NCBI GenBank assembly: GCA_026874595.1
Contig: CM049316.1
Location: 57,669,676 to 57,733,675 of the forward strand
Direction: 5' to 3'
DNA length: 64,000 nucleotides
Source: Sipunculus nudus
Taxonomy: Eukaryota > Annelida > Sipuncula > Golfingiida > Sipunculidae
Position 1 is the first letter of the stretch; the number at the start of each line of letters is the position of its first letter. The translations under genes and the position numbers were made by a program. Below are positions 1-12,466 of the stretch, one piece after another. The notes under the pieces were generated by a model, which saw only the letters and a list, made by a program, of their open reading frames with translations, ran no database searches and was not told the DNA's origin.

Positions 1-1506
1 AAACTTTTTCCAAAGCATAGGTAATTTTCTGATTTCTAAAATATTTAAAAATTCTACTTTAAAAGATGCGACACGATATATACACTGATGTAAATGCGGT
101 ATCTTAAGAATGCCACGCTTGGTTGAATTATTATATTATCTGCAAAACAGTTTTGCGGATTTCATGTTTTCAGGCGGGTTCCGCTGCCGCCGAGTTTGTT
201 TCCGGAAAAACTCCTCTGAGACCCATGGACCTATCTATTGGAAACCAAGCATCATTATTTGGTCACATGTAAACTGGTGCCTAAAAAACTGGTGGCGCCA
301 CCTTCAATACTTTTGTGATTTTTTTTTTATTCGGGTGTCTTATCGATAACAGACCATATCTCGGGCTGAAATTGTGCATGCCCATAGATTTTGGATACCT
401 CCTCGTACTCAAGACCACTGGCGCTATCTGTAATCGTACTCGAGTCCATCCATGCGTTTTCCATCTATTCGTCTTAGTGACTGGTTCAATGTATTGGGCT
501 GAAATAGTGCATGTTCATAGATCTTGGAAACCTCCGTCTCGTACTCAAGACTGGTGGCGTCATCTGTAATCGTGTATGCGTGGGATTCATCCATGCGTGA
601 AAATCACTCAAGTCTCAGGACCATGTATGTTTTGGTCTGAAATTTTTCATGTCATCTATCTTGGAGAGTTTTCTCGTACACCAGACAGGTGGCGCCACCT
701 TTCTTCCCGTATTGCAGAATTCATTGATCCCCTTTCCTCATGAATGGTTTGCCATATTGGCCTGAAATGATGCATCTTCATAGATCTTGGATACCTCCAC
801 CTTATATTCAAGCCTGGTGGTGCCATCTGCAAAGGAAAATAAGGGTGTTTTGATCTCTTGCGCTGTCAAATTGGTCATCCTTATTCCAGGTGAAACCAAG
901 TTTCTAATTTAAGATAAATTATACACAAAAATGCTTCTTACTGCAGCGCTACAGTAGCACAGTGATTAAAATGGTGCATCTAACTGCAGCGCTATAGTGT
1001 AACAAAAGTATCGTGAGTCATAGCTACCTAAATATATTATATTTAGCAACTGATTTTGTTGGGGTATATATTACTTTCTTTTTACATTTCACATCTATAT
1101 ATAATATGTATTTTAATAGACGGTGGTGGCATTGACTCTTGTCACGAAACTCTTGTCTGGCCAAGCCTCGGATATTCGCGTTTTTAATCTTAAAATAACA
1201 GAGATGATGCAAAGTGTGTCCTAAGGGCGATCATTGTCCTTTTTTATTATAAATTCTGAGATCTTTCAAAAAATATATTCGCTACAAGGCAGAAAGTACT
1301 TTGTTACTCTGAAGCAAGGCCTGAGAGATTATCAATATAACTCTTCTCTTAAATATTTAAGTCACAACAATATAATTATATCCTGTGGAACCCCTTCTTG
1401 CGACCACCCCGCGCAATTGTGATCACCCCACAGTAACGACCACTTATCTTGTTTCCGAACATTAATAGTGTTATTTCAATGGTAAACGACTCAACATTGC
1501 GGCCAC
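1..1506. repeat. Dispersed ~1.5-kb repeat, copy 1 (cut by window edge)
   Basis: This stretch matches 6947-8496 in the same orientation along nearly its whole length, with small indels. The shared sequence ends after TTGCGGCCAC (1497-1506 and 8487-8496) and diverges at once. Inside it are degenerate sub-repeats of about 120-140 bp, each built around a 'GGTTCAATGT..GGGCTGAAAT..CATAGATCTTGGATACCTCC' theme and a palindromic CTGGTGGCGCCACC-type core (near 290, 400, 555, 690 and 815). No long reading frame is conserved between the two copies, so it is probably non-coding. The left end cannot be defined because the window starts inside it. Confidence 0.85.
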
Positions 1507-2176
1507 ATTGGTTATGTCATTAAATGCAGGGTATGTCAGTTGCAGCAGCGGAATGTACATCTTTGATTGAAGCCCATGATCTTTTTTATCATTTTTATAG
1601 CAAATAACTCCAGACAAAAACTAAAGCAACGCCTGCTTAACTGATGCTCGTTTCCCTTGAATCGTGATTAAGAACAATTTTTATTAAGTGCACAAGCTAA
1701 CAAAATGACATGTGCCTTATACAAGAAACAAACGCCTTGAATGTAATTAAAGGTTTTTGCATTTCTTTTTTTTCATAATCAGTTATTGTAATTTTAATAA
1801 AAAAATAAAAACAAAAACAAATTGTTTAGGTTAAAATATTGGGGTTGGTATAGAGGAAGTCAACATTAAGGTTGTTTTAACAGTACATACAAACTCCTTT
1901 TTAAGTACATTTAACTTGTCTGATATGGCACATTTTCAAGTAAATTTCAAGTACCTATGTCTCAAAGAATCTGAACTTAGTTCGTGTTTCTTACTGCTCG
2001 TCCAACTAACTGCTTAATGATCTCACCTTAATAATAAATTGTTAAAAAGTAGAAATAATTAAATCATTATTTGTATGTTCATTTGGCAAATGTTATTATT
2101 AAATATTAAAACGTGTCTTGTTAAACAATATTTTATTTTAAATGATTTTGGAAGAAAATACAATTGTGTATGAATG

Positions 2177-2248
<72 letters not shown>

Positions 2249-2293
2249 CTAATATATAATAAAATATAATATACTTATTATACTTATAATAAG

Positions 2294-2324
<31 letters not shown>

Positions 2325-3649
2325 TAATATAATGATGAGTGGTATAGCCGTATTAGTCTGTAGTCGAAGTGTGGGTTTGGAGTAAGCGTGACGCCTTTTA
2401 GATAGACTAATATTAATAAACATGTAACTATCACTCTAACTCTCTACAAATATGTGTGTGTGATATATATATATGTGTATTTGTGTGTGTGTGCCATTCA
2501 TCTTTACCTCAATGTATAGGAAAATAAGTGTCTAGGAAACAATATGGGTAGGAGCTACTTCCCGGATAAATTAAATGACTACAGATTACCACTGCTTTCA
2601 GAAAGAAAAAAATAATAACACATCCCCTGAAGAAAACTGTATAGGTACATACACATTTATAACAGTATGTGCATTATCTCACGCCATTTGTTCATTAGTT
2701 TGGCTGAATGCAACATTTTTCTGGCGAAACCACTGACAATCTCCAATTCACCTGTGTCATTCATTGTTATGGTTCTGTGTGTGAGTAAACACAGTCCATG
2801 TGTGTCTGTCTACCATAACAAGAATGTAGCCTATAACAAGAATTCTGAACTTGCGCTTGTACAATTCCCAAAACAAGGAGATATTATATGACAGAAAAAA
2901 CACAATAAACACTGTGTTGATGCTTGAAAAAATCTTGATTTGAAAAGTAGCGCGGTATGGCCACCAGTTGGCGTGCGCGCTATATTTATATTTGTACCAT
3001 CGTTCTCGTAAACCTTACATTACTTATGTACAGGAGTACTCAAACGGTTTACAATGAAATATTAGCAGATACGATCATATTTTAAAGAAAAAAAAATCAA
3101 GCTATGTATATAAAGCATATAACACCATATGTGTATATTAAATATACTTGGTATGTGAATAGGTACATTTCATATAAACAAAAAAAAAGATTTTAGACAA
3201 TCTGAAACTGTTCAGAGAACTAATTTTTTGTGTGTTAAGTATGTAAATACATTAAAAAAAATAACCTTTTTTTATCCTCTTGTCCCTGCTTACCTTGTTT
3301 ATGTTTCGGTCACAATTTATTTATTTAGCGTTTTATATAGCATTTTAATACAAGCTGAAAGACATGTCAAAACTGAATAAAAAATTAGCACCATGTTTTT
3401 AAGGCTTCATAGAAAGGTGAAGAACAAAAATGCATGCAGTGTCACATTTTTACAATCTAAATTTACTCAGGACAAATTTGCTACATATGCCCCTACACTA
3501 TAACTTTGTAGAGATTATATGTAATAATAGGAAGTGTATATGTTGCTCCCAACTTATACCTTTATCTCGTAGAGTCAAGTTTCATATACATGTAAGTCGA
3601 TATATTAAATCAAAAGTGGTATAGCTCTGATGTTCCAATATCATTTAAG
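1507..3649. other. AT-rich non-coding stretch with microsatellites
   Basis: No supported gene. It holds a (CT)n(TA)n tract at about 2178-2237, a second (TA)n at about 2294-2322 and a short TATATATG/TGTGTG tract near 2455-2492. Upstream exons of the zinc-finger gene that starts at 3650 would be expected here or beyond the window, but I could not recognise any. Confidence 0.5.
2178..2322. repeat. (CT)n(TA)n and (TA)n microsatellites
   Basis: CT run 2178-2210 joined to TA to about 2245, and another TA run 2294-2322. Confidence 0.95.
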
Positions 3650-4426
3650 GTATTCTGCGATAACGATGGATTTCCTTGTCTGCACTGCAACTACAGAAAT
3701 TCCCCGAATGCAGATATATGCGACATGTGTAAGATTCAGATATATGAAGCTGCGTTGGGAAAAACATCCGTGAAGCCGCCAGATAAAATAGTCATTTCGG
3801 AAGGAGTAACTATTAGCGGAGAGGATTTTGTCAAGTACCTCAAGGTATGCAAAAACGAATTTTCTTTTTTGTTATTCTTTTACATGCTATGCGTTTTTTT
3901 ATTTATTTTTTTTAATTTTTTTTGCTTTTATAGCAAAATGGTTTCTAATTATCTAAACATGCATGCTTGTCATTATTGAAAAGGTAATCTGTTCATACAT
4001 TTGTCTAGCACTAACATGTCATCAGTTATAGATTCCCGCAGGATGTATGTCTAGATATTTGACTACGCTTTGTGTAGAGTCGAACACGAACAGTTTACAA
4101 TTTAACATATGTATATACATATTCTGCATGGATATTTTATGTTATTCTACTTACGCGTGTTGTTTACATTCAAATGCTCCTACTTGTTTTTCGTTTTCTC
4201 AATTTTTTTATATTATCCATAATATTCTTTTTTTATTTGTACACAGGCTGGTGAAGAACACGGATTTTATCAAGGACAAGTGATATGGGCTTTACGTAAA
4301 TGTGGTGCTGAAGACCCTATCCTTTTCCTGAGACGTCGGAGGGATGACAGGACGAGAAGACAGTACGAGACTCAAGCGGCCCAGGCTGCAGCTTACCATG
4401 CTACAGCTTGTCAACACCAAAAATGA
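3650..4426 (+). CDS. RanBP2-type zinc finger / UBA-like gene, last two coding exons (partial)
   Basis: Two exons join in phase 0. Exon A ends at 3844 (CTCAAG before GTATGC). Exon B runs from 4247, after ...ACACAG, to a TGA at 4424-4426. Exon A encodes C-x2-C-x3-N-x6-C-x2-C (codons about 3677-3730), which is the RanBP2/NZF zinc-finger pattern. In known proteins this fold often binds ubiquitin. Exon B encodes a 59-residue helical segment containing ALRKCGAEDPILFL, which looks like the C-terminal part of a UBA domain, then an Arg-rich and Ala/Gln-rich tail. NZF followed by UBA is the order found in the HOIP/RNF31 subunit of the linear-ubiquitin ligase, but here the frame stops straight after the UBA, with no RING-IBR-RING. 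The frame is open upstream to 3596; the exon start at 3650 (after ATTTAAG) is a guess and CTCTGA.. after TATAG (3625) is an alternative. No start codon or earlier exon was found, so this is a partial gene or a duplicated fragment. The RNF31 link is tentative. Confidence 0.55.
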
Positions 4427-4752
4427 CCTGTTAAAATTGTGAATTATCCAGGAGCCACACCAATAATCTACTATCCTAATTGTGACTTTGGAAAGATTTA
4501 AATGGAAACGGGGTCGTGAGATGCCTAATATGTTTTGTAAATACTGGCAAAGCCTGGAGTTCCGTCTTTAATTTTCCTATTATTATTAATCAACAGTCAT
4601 TTGCTTGTTAACAGATAGTTCAGCTTTTACATGGTAAAATGGTAACTGTTTGCTTCCACATCAAAGTATGCGCTTAACTTAAGGGTTTTCTTTCATTATT
4701 GTCATTTTATATGACAAATGAATAGCTGTCTATGATAGTAAACTATTTACAA

Positions 4753-4758
4753 AATAAA
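4753..4758 (+). promoter_or_regulatory. Polyadenylation signal AATAAA
   Basis: A canonical AATAAA lies about 330 nt past the stop codon of the zinc-finger/UBA exon. It is a plausible 3' end for that transcript. Another AATAAA occurs near 4959. Confidence 0.4.
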
Positions 4759-5324
4759 AGTACTCCAGTAGAGCCGTTCTCTTATGTCCCATGATCTTCA
4801 AAGCTTGCCTTTGTTTAGACTCTCTCACTGAATCCTCTCGGAAACTCCGAGTTTTCTGAAGACTTTATGGATGAAACAATAATTGTGATTCATTCTCATT
4901 TGAATGCATAGAAAATGGTTCTGTCATGAATATTTTCATCCCCAGACTAAGTCGGGAATAAAATGGTTTTAGCACGGTCCCTTAAATTTTGTCTACGCGA
5001 AAACTAAAAAAAAATATTACACGGAACTTTATTAACTTTACATGTGCATATATAAGGATATAAGAGGACGAAGCCTTTTTGAAATGGGGTCATGACCTCT
5101 ACTAGGAGTGTGGCCTTGACACTGAATAGGTTTTTTTTTGTAAAAATTACACAAAATCTTAAATATTGCATGGAATGGTCCAAAAATCAAGTTGACCGAT
5201 AATCTTGGATAGATTTGTCTTGTACGTGAGGATGGTCGCGCCACTTATTGTCCTTTTCTTGTTTTTGTCTTTTAATACATCATTATTACAACTTGACAGA
5301 ACTATGAGTGTTATAAGTCAAAAA
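4759..5324. other. Intergenic DNA with the left part of a CCTTGAC-type repeat
   Basis: No gene seen. The segment around 5085-5235 (GGTCATGACCTCTACTAGGAGTGTGG and what follows) resembles 6018-6120 (TTCATGACCTTTACTATGAG and what follows) in the same direction, as if two related repeat copies lie either side of the LINE fragment at 5325-5985. Confidence 0.4.
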
Positions 5325-5985
5325 CTAATAATAATAATAATAATATAATTATAATGCGCAAATATCCAGAATACAAGACTCTGCTCAAGGCGCATAACAA
5401 TACAATATATAAAAAGCAATCACATACATTTAAAATAAATGAAAATAATTAGTTTATATTTAGCACATAATGCCAGTGTTAAGATCAATAAAATGTCATA
5501 ATAATAAAAATTAAAACATAGCATATAATCTACTATAAACATAAAATATTATCAAAGGCTGTTTTCAGTGCACGTTTAAATATATCAATAGAATCTTATT
5601 TCTTTACGTAGTCTGGCAAACCGTTCCAGGTCACTGCAGCGCAACAACTGAATGCTTTTCCTCCATAAATGTAGATAATATACATAGAGGTTCACAAAGA
5701 CGCATGTACTTATTACTTGATCTAAATGCACGAGGTGTAATATTTAACTGGAGTAATTCTGTGACATGAAGAGGTGTTTTTTTTTTTTCATTGAGAACCT
5801 TATATGTAAGAAGCAATCTTTTCAATCTAATAGGAAATTCTACAGGTAGCCAGTGCAACTCAAACAGGTCGGGGGATATGTGATGACGTTTTGGACATCT
5901 GAATACAATGCGAGCCGTCTCATTTTGAATTATTTGCAGTCTTAACAAGACTTGGTGTCGTATGCACATATTTCCTTCCCATTAT
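5325..5985 (-). mobile_element. LINE 3' end (CR1/L2-like reverse transcriptase C-terminus), decayed
   Basis: Read on the minus strand, about 5970 down to 5535 encodes the typical end of a CR1/L2-clade non-LTR reverse transcriptase. It has LQIIQNETARIVF, then HWLPVEFPIRLKRLLLTYKVLN, which matches the family's 'LHWLPV..RI.FK.LLLTYK.L' block (here broken at 20 residues: HWLPVEFPIRLKRLLLTYKV). A later block reads WNGLPDYVKK, an in-frame stop, then DSIDIFKRALKTAF, matching 'WN.LP..IR...S...FK..LK'. The element ends on this strand in a (TAA/ATT)n tail at about 5325-5345, as expected for CR1/L2 elements. The 5' part is missing, so it is a dead 5'-truncated copy. Confidence 0.8.
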
Positions 5986-6946
5986 GCATAGATGTGAGTT
6001 ATAGGATGAAGTCTGTTTAAATAAGGTTCATGACCTTTACTATGAGATTGGCCTTGACCTTGAATATTTCCATATTTTGTGAAAAAATAAACATAAACTG
6101 TTTCTTAAGTGGATAGATGTATCTCTCTGCAAAATCAAAATGAGAGATGTCAGATGATAAGTTGTAGCAAGTGTTTAAAAACCTGTGGCCTTGACCTTGC
6201 CCTTCAAGGTCAAATCTGCCGATACATAGGATAATTGTGCACCCCATAACTTTTGAAATACCCTATCTTTGTTCTTCAGTTGTGACACAGATTTTTTCCA
6301 CCAAGATCTCAGATATGTTTGCAGACATTGACTTTGGTTTTCAAGGTCAAACCTGAACAAATGTAGGATTTTTGTAACTTTGAATGACTGCTTTTCTTCA
6401 ATTTACAAATTTGAATTTTTGCCTCCAAGATGTGGAACAAGTTCAAACATTTGTGGTGGCCTTGATCTTGTCAAGTGGCAGAAGTGCTTCCATGAAGTGG
6501 ACCTATTTTTCAAGGGCGTATGCCTTATTCGTCTGGGGATACTATGGCATCTCCGATGCCAAGAAATTTCTAGTTATTGTAATTGAAGACCATAAATACA
6601 ACTCGTTTAGGAAAATGTCTAAAGAGGTGACAGACCGGCAATATTGCGTAAAAGGGCTTCTATTTATTCCTTTATATATAAGTTCATATGTTTAAACGAA
6701 ATTTTTTGTTTTCGATGTAATAGCGATATTGCAAATATCATTTATTATTTATCTTAGTGCAATGTGTTTCAGATTTTCTCTCATAATTAAACCAGTGAAG
6801 TAAATATTCAATAGTTATGTCGTTTTTATCTCGGTATTTGTCAAGTATATGTCAAACAAGCCAACAATACCATCAAAGTGTTCCAAACTTTTCAGTTTCC
6901 AAATGTGTGTTGCGGCGACAGGGTAAAGGAGTCAAGACCATATATA
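5986..6946. repeat. CCTTGACCTTG / CAAGGTCAAA repeat region
   Basis: Several short related units occur: GGCCTTGACCTTG near 6050, GGCCTTGACCTTGCCCTTCAAGGTCAAA near 6185-6210 and TTTTCAAGGTCAAACCTG near 6338-6355. This is a low-copy degenerate repeat made of inverted and direct forms of one motif. A 103-codon frame at 6384-6695 has no recognisable family and I do not call it a gene. Confidence 0.45.
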
Positions 6947-8496
6947 GAATTTTTCCCAAGCATAGTTAATTTTCTGATTTCTCAAATATTAAAAAATTCT
7001 ACTTTAAAAGTTGCGACACGATATATACACTGATGTAAATGCGGTATCTTAAGAATCCCAAAGGGCCTTGGCACGCTTGGTTGAATTATTATATTATCCG
7101 CCAAAACAGTTTTGCAGATACTATATTTTCACGCGGGTTCCGCCGCCGAGTTTTTTTCAGGAGAACTCCTCTGAGACCCATGGAATCCCAGCATAATTAT
7201 TTGGTCACATGTAAACTGGTGCCTAACAAAAACTGGTGGCGCCACCTGCGATCCTTTTTTTATTTTTTTTAATTCGGGTGTCTTAGTGATAACAGCCCAT
7301 ATCTCAGGAGCGGTTCAATGTAGGCCTATTTGGCTGAAATTGTGCATGCCTATAGATTTTGGATACCTCCTCGTACTCAGGACCACTGGCGCTATCTGTA
7401 ATCGTACTCGAGTCCATCCATGCGTTTTCCATCTATTCGTCTTAGTGATTGGTTCAATGTAATGGGCTGAAATAGTGCATGTTCATAGATCTTGGATACC
7501 TCCGTCACGTACTCAAGACTGGTGGCGTCATCTGTAATCGTGTATGCGTGGCATCCAGCCCTGCGTTTGCTTCGGGTGAAAATCACTCAAATCTGAGGAC
7601 CATGTATATTTTGGTCTGAAATTGTTCATGTTCATCTATCTTTCAGAGTTTTCTCGTAGACCAGGCAGGTGGCGCCACCTCCTTCCCGTATTGTAGAATT
7701 CATTGATGCCCTTTCCTCAGGAGTGGTTTGCCATATTGGCCTGAAATGATGCATGTTCATAGATTCTGGATACCCCCATATCATATTCAAGACAGGTGGC
7801 GCCATCTGCAAAGGAAAATAAGGGCGTTTAGATCTTTTGCGCTGTCAAATTCGTCATCCTTGTTCTAGGTGAAACCAATTTCCTAATTTAAGGTTAAATA
7901 CACCAAAAATACTTCCTTCTGCAGCGCTTCACAAGCACAGTGATTTAAATGGTGCATCTAACAGCAGCGCTATAGTGTTACAAAAGTATAGTAAGTCATA
8001 TAGCTGCCAAATATATTTTATTTAGCAACTGATTTTGCCGGGTTATATATTACTTTCTTTTTACATTTCACATTTATATATAATATGTATTTTAATAGAC
8101 GGTGGTGGCATTTGAATCTTTTCACGGAACTCCTGTGCGGCCAAGCCTCGGATATTCAAGTTTTCAATCTTGAAATAACAGGGATGATGCAAAGTGTGTC
8201 CTAAGGGCGATCATTGTCTTTTTTTTTTATAAAATCTGAGATCTTTCCAAAAATATTTTCGCTACAAGGCAGAAAGTACTTTGTTACTCTGAAGCAAGGC
8301 CTGAGAGATTATCAATATAAGGTTAAACAACTCTTTTCTTAAATATTTAAGTCACAACAATATAATTATATCCTGTGGAACCTCTTCTTGCGCCCACCCC
8401 ACGCAATTGTGACCACCCCACAGTTACGACCACTTATCTTGTTTCCGAACATTAATAGTGTTATTTCAATGATAAACGACTCAAAATTGCGGCCAC
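6947..8496. repeat. Dispersed ~1.5-kb repeat, copy 2
   Basis: This is the second copy of the repeat at 1-1506, in the same orientation. It differs by scattered substitutions and small indels, for example extra bases near 7057-7070 and 7310-7330 and GGTTAAACAA near 8322. It carries the same internal sub-repeats with CTGGTGGCGCCACCT cores (near 7236, 7668 and 7795). The left boundary is near GAATTTTTCCCAAGC, where it aligns with the first base of the window. Confidence 0.85.
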
Positions 8497-10034
8497 CCCT
8501 GAATTCAGAATTACGGGCACATTTTCAGTTTTATATATTCTCTTTGTGTTGACTTTACGTTTTTCAGCTGAGCTGACTTAAAGTCATCTGAGCTATAGCG
8601 ATCACTCTTTGTCCGTCGTCCGTCCGTTCCTGCAAACTGGTGGCACCACCTTATTTTTTCCTTTTTTTACACATTTTTTTATCTATTTTTAGAACTTCAA
8701 ATGAAGTGGTCTTGCTGTTCATTGGGCACACGCTTTAACTGTCAGACCTAGAAACTTCAAACTGTACATCCATTGAGTTCCCAGGCAAATCCCCTTATTA
8801 GGGGAGAAAGCATGTTTTTTAAGCAATCAGTGTGTCAGATGGGGCACAAAGCACAGGTGACCTAGAAGCACAAGTGGACTAGAATCCTAAAACATGACCT
8901 TCAGGGAGGGAGGTCCACAAGAAATCTCCTTGGAAATAATGTCAATGTGACCTATTTCCTGCAAGCTGTGTGACAGAACATGATTGTAACACTCTATTAG
9001 TCAGATGGACACACATTCCAGCAGCTGGAAATAGAATAAGGTAACTGTAACATATATCTCATGTCTATTAGCAAATGCATGATTTTCAGCACTCTGGGAG
9101 TCATTTTGCCCATTGTTTAAGACTCCTTGAATTCTGCAGAACGTCATAGCCCATTGGCCACTTTTTTTCTGCATTTAACAGCCATTGCATTTATATGATC
9201 TGACAACAACTAATGATATTATATGTATTCTTAATTTCTGTAGAAAAACAACTCTGTTAATTCACAACAGTCTGTTATATATATAGAGTGAACTCCTTCC
9301 TGCGTACAACTCAGTAAGACGGACAACTCACTAAGGCAGACATTAACTTTCAGTCTTTTAAAATCTGCCTATATATGGTGTTTAACGTAAACTCAGTAAA
9401 GCGGAACGGACAAACTGTCCCGTTCCGCTTGTGTATCGAGTACAAATTACGACCTTCACAAGCGGACAGACATCTCGACATTTTTGTTCATATATCTGAA
9501 GGGCGATAGAGCTCAGAGGTCACAATTTCGTATGCTCTGTATCTGGTCACAGAGACAACCCGTCAGCCATCGTGATTCGGTGAACCATCGGGATGTCTTA
9601 CGTAAATATACGGTCGAAATTGTTGTTTATTTAAATAAAACTGTAGATATCACAATTATTATTTAATGAGGATTGGCCGGTCAACCGGAAAAAAATTTGA
9701 AAACTTTGAAACAGGTTTCCATTCAACAAAACCACCGTCAAAGTCCACCGTTAGCGCTTTGTGACCAGCGTCTGGATCGGGTAGCATTAATTATTGTTAA
9801 CGAATGTCTGCAATTTTTTTGGGTGACTGCGTATTGAGTAGTTACATGGTTCATCAATTAACTCAAAAACGATGTTTGTGTCATTTTTTATAGTATAAGG
9901 GCGTTAATTTTCGCAGTATAAAACCACCGAGACACACCTATATATAAAGTTGTATATAATCATCATATTTTGAAAAAAAATGCTCTTTTCAGTATTTTCC
10001 AAGTGATATTATGACAACAAAGCAAACCAGACAT
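8497..10034. other. Intergenic DNA with old repeat remnants
   Basis: No gene seen. At about 8565-8650 there is AGCTGAGCT...GAGCTATAGCGATCACTC followed by TTTGTCCGTCGTCCGTCC, a repeat end I associate with mollusc genomes. At about 9286-9480 short direct repeats of ACTCAGTAA(G/A)(A/G)CGGA resemble the decayed end of a pogo/Tigger-like DNA transposon. Around 9413-9428 CGGACAAACTGTCCCG forms a small hairpin. Confidence 0.4.
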
Positions 10035-10042
10035 ATGTAGAC

Positions 10043-11514
10043 TAGGGCCCTGCGCGGGCTGAAAAATTTGAACCAGCAGCCGCCCAACATCATGACCTGT
10101 CAACCCGCAGCCCGCCCCGCAATCAAAGAAATAAATTCAGCCTGCCCCGCACCGCAAATATAGGATTCTTTCAGCCCGCACCCGCCACGCAAAATTTTCT
10201 TTTAGCCCGCACCCGCCCCGCATTTTTCAAGTTTCAGGCCCGCAGTCTAGCCCGCAAAATAATTAAAAATATTTTCGGATCCAAAGGTTTACATATCAAG
10301 ATATTTTACAGCACATATATAAGACACGCTTATTATTGACATATATGAAATGTTTGATGATTGGAATGAAAAATTAATTTTTATTAATACGTTTTTGCAA
10401 TTATTCAAACCATAATCCATGAAATATTTTTAAAGACATGTTTTATTGGTTAAATGGATTAAATATATACATAATAATTTAACACACCTTAAATATGTTT
10501 TCATATTTTACAGGAGAAATGAACAAAGCTTCGGTTTATTGTGTCTGTTTCTACTTAGTTTTATATAAAAAAAAATAAAAAAATAGACTTCTTAAAAGAA
10601 TGAGTACCCAAAGTTACCCTTCAGAATAGTATTGGCTAATCACAAGCCATCAAACTGCTGAGACGTGTTGCTGGTAAAGGGGTTATCTAACCGATGTGGC
10701 TTTAGGTTTAGGATGTTCATTGAGATCTAGACATAGCCAGAGCCTTGTTTCTTATAGCAATCATCAACACATTATGCTGTGACCAAACAGGGATTTGACC
10801 AGCCAGTGGTCAATGTCATCTACAATTAGACAGCACATGGAGTTACAATTATATGAGTCCACCTTAGGCTTTGTGCAGTTCCAGGTCAATTGAGTCACCT
10901 ACAGAGCAAGCTGTAGCCACACACTGTCTATTACAAGATCAAAGGTAATCAAGTCCTTGCTTCACTCCCAGCCATATTATGTAATATGTGAGACATGGCA
11001 CAAGTACCGGGTTACAGTCCATATGCAACATCAGGCAAGGTAACTTTATACAAAGTTATGACCAGCTGCCATTGCAAGGACAATTGCTTTAAGTCTTAAT
11101 TTCAGGTTAAGGATACATCATCTATTTTGTATAACAAATTGACTTTATACCTTGAAAGTCACATTTGCATGGTGTTGTTAAAACTGTTAGTCAGTGTAAG
11201 GGGTTAACAGGAATAATTTTTTTTTTTTCAAAATTATCTTTTCATATTACTATTTTTATACTACACCTGAAAACATTTTATACAAAAATACCATTTTCTT
11301 CATATGATAGTTTTTTTAAAGTATAATTTTATATTCATGTTTTACTGAACTGCCAGATCATCAACCCGCAGCCCGCCCCGCACAGACTTCATTTCGGCCC
11401 GCCCCGCCCTGCACTTTCTTAGATGTAGCCCGCCCCGCCTCGCAGAGATTCCTATGCGGGGGCCCGCAGGGGACCGCGAGCTGCGGGCCAAAACCTGCCC
11501 CGCGAAGGGCCCTA
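10043..11514. mobile_element. Non-autonomous hAT-like DNA transposon
   Basis: The left end reads TAGGGCCCTGCGCGGGC and the right end, reverse-complemented, reads TAGGGCCCTTCGCGGGGC, giving a terminal inverted repeat of about 16 bp. The flanking 8-mers are ATGTAGAC (10035-10042) and ATGTAGGT (11515-11522), six of eight identical, which fits an aged 8-bp target duplication of hAT type. Both subterminal regions (about 10066-10255 and 11363-11500) are unusually C-rich, with many CCCGC(C/A) units on the plus strand. The interior is ordinary AT-rich DNA with no transposase frame. The length of 1472 bp and lack of coding capacity mark it as non-autonomous. Confidence 0.75.
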
Positions 11515-11522
11515 ATGTAGGT

Positions 11523-12420
11523 TCAACACAAAACACCTTCAAGACTAGATTTCATGACCCCTTAACCTTATTTAGAAACATAGCCAGTACACAAAACGCA
11601 GAACTCAACAAATACATCTGGGAATTAAAATAGAACAACGTGTGGCATAATATCACGTGGAAAATCCAATTATGCCCCCTTTTTCCTGGGCCAGAGGGCC
11701 TGTTTTTAAGGTTTCTGAAGGTCTCCTTGAATTGGACCCTCCTCCCTTTTCCTTAATTCTGGATCCGCCCCTGAGTAGTGACCTCTGTCGCATATATTGA
11801 GCAACACGATAATAATCCATTCTCCTAAAATACGATCATATGCCGTCAAATGCTGCGATACAGATATTATTTATATATGCTTGTAGAGACTTAGGCGATA
11901 ATAGGCTAAATGAATCTGGAATGAAACCAGGTACTGCAAATGACTCGCAGACTTCTATTACTTCTTATACTTTGAAAGTGATGGACCCAACGAGAAAATT
12001 TTGATACCGACACTGCTGCGGTTTTACACTGCAGTCGTCACAGATTTTTTTTTCATATCCGCTGCTTAGTATAGAAAAGATTATCTGGGTTTGACCACTA
12101 AAGTGGGCACAGAGCAAAGAAGTGATCAGACCGATGAGAGCGTGGTATTGCATCGTGCATCCGGCTCCAGATTGAAAACATGCTTTAGGATATTCCATAT
12201 ACCCTTAAATAGATAACACCTCATACAATATCAGTGAACTTACCGGTATACCGTTTAATATACCCGTATGATAAAGTAGGCGGCCAAATGTTTCAGGGTA
12301 TGGGCATAAATCTCTTGTCCAGGTAGCGGGCCTAAGGTGTACATGCAGGGATTTACGGAAGGGGGTTCCAGGTGAAGAGGTTGTCGAGGAGACCGCATGC
12401 TTGCTGAGTAAATAAAAAAT

Positions 12421-12466
<46 letters not shown>

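Noticed and set aside
6384-6695. 103-codon plus-strand frame
   Set aside because: Sits in a CAAGGTCAAA-type repeat region, no recognised family and no splice context. Some hydrophobic character, but not enough to call a gene.
1-8496. The 1.5-kb direct repeats as LTRs of one giant retroelement
   Set aside because: No primer-binding site, polypurine tract or pol-like sequence lies between them, and the enclosed gene fragment keeps an intron.
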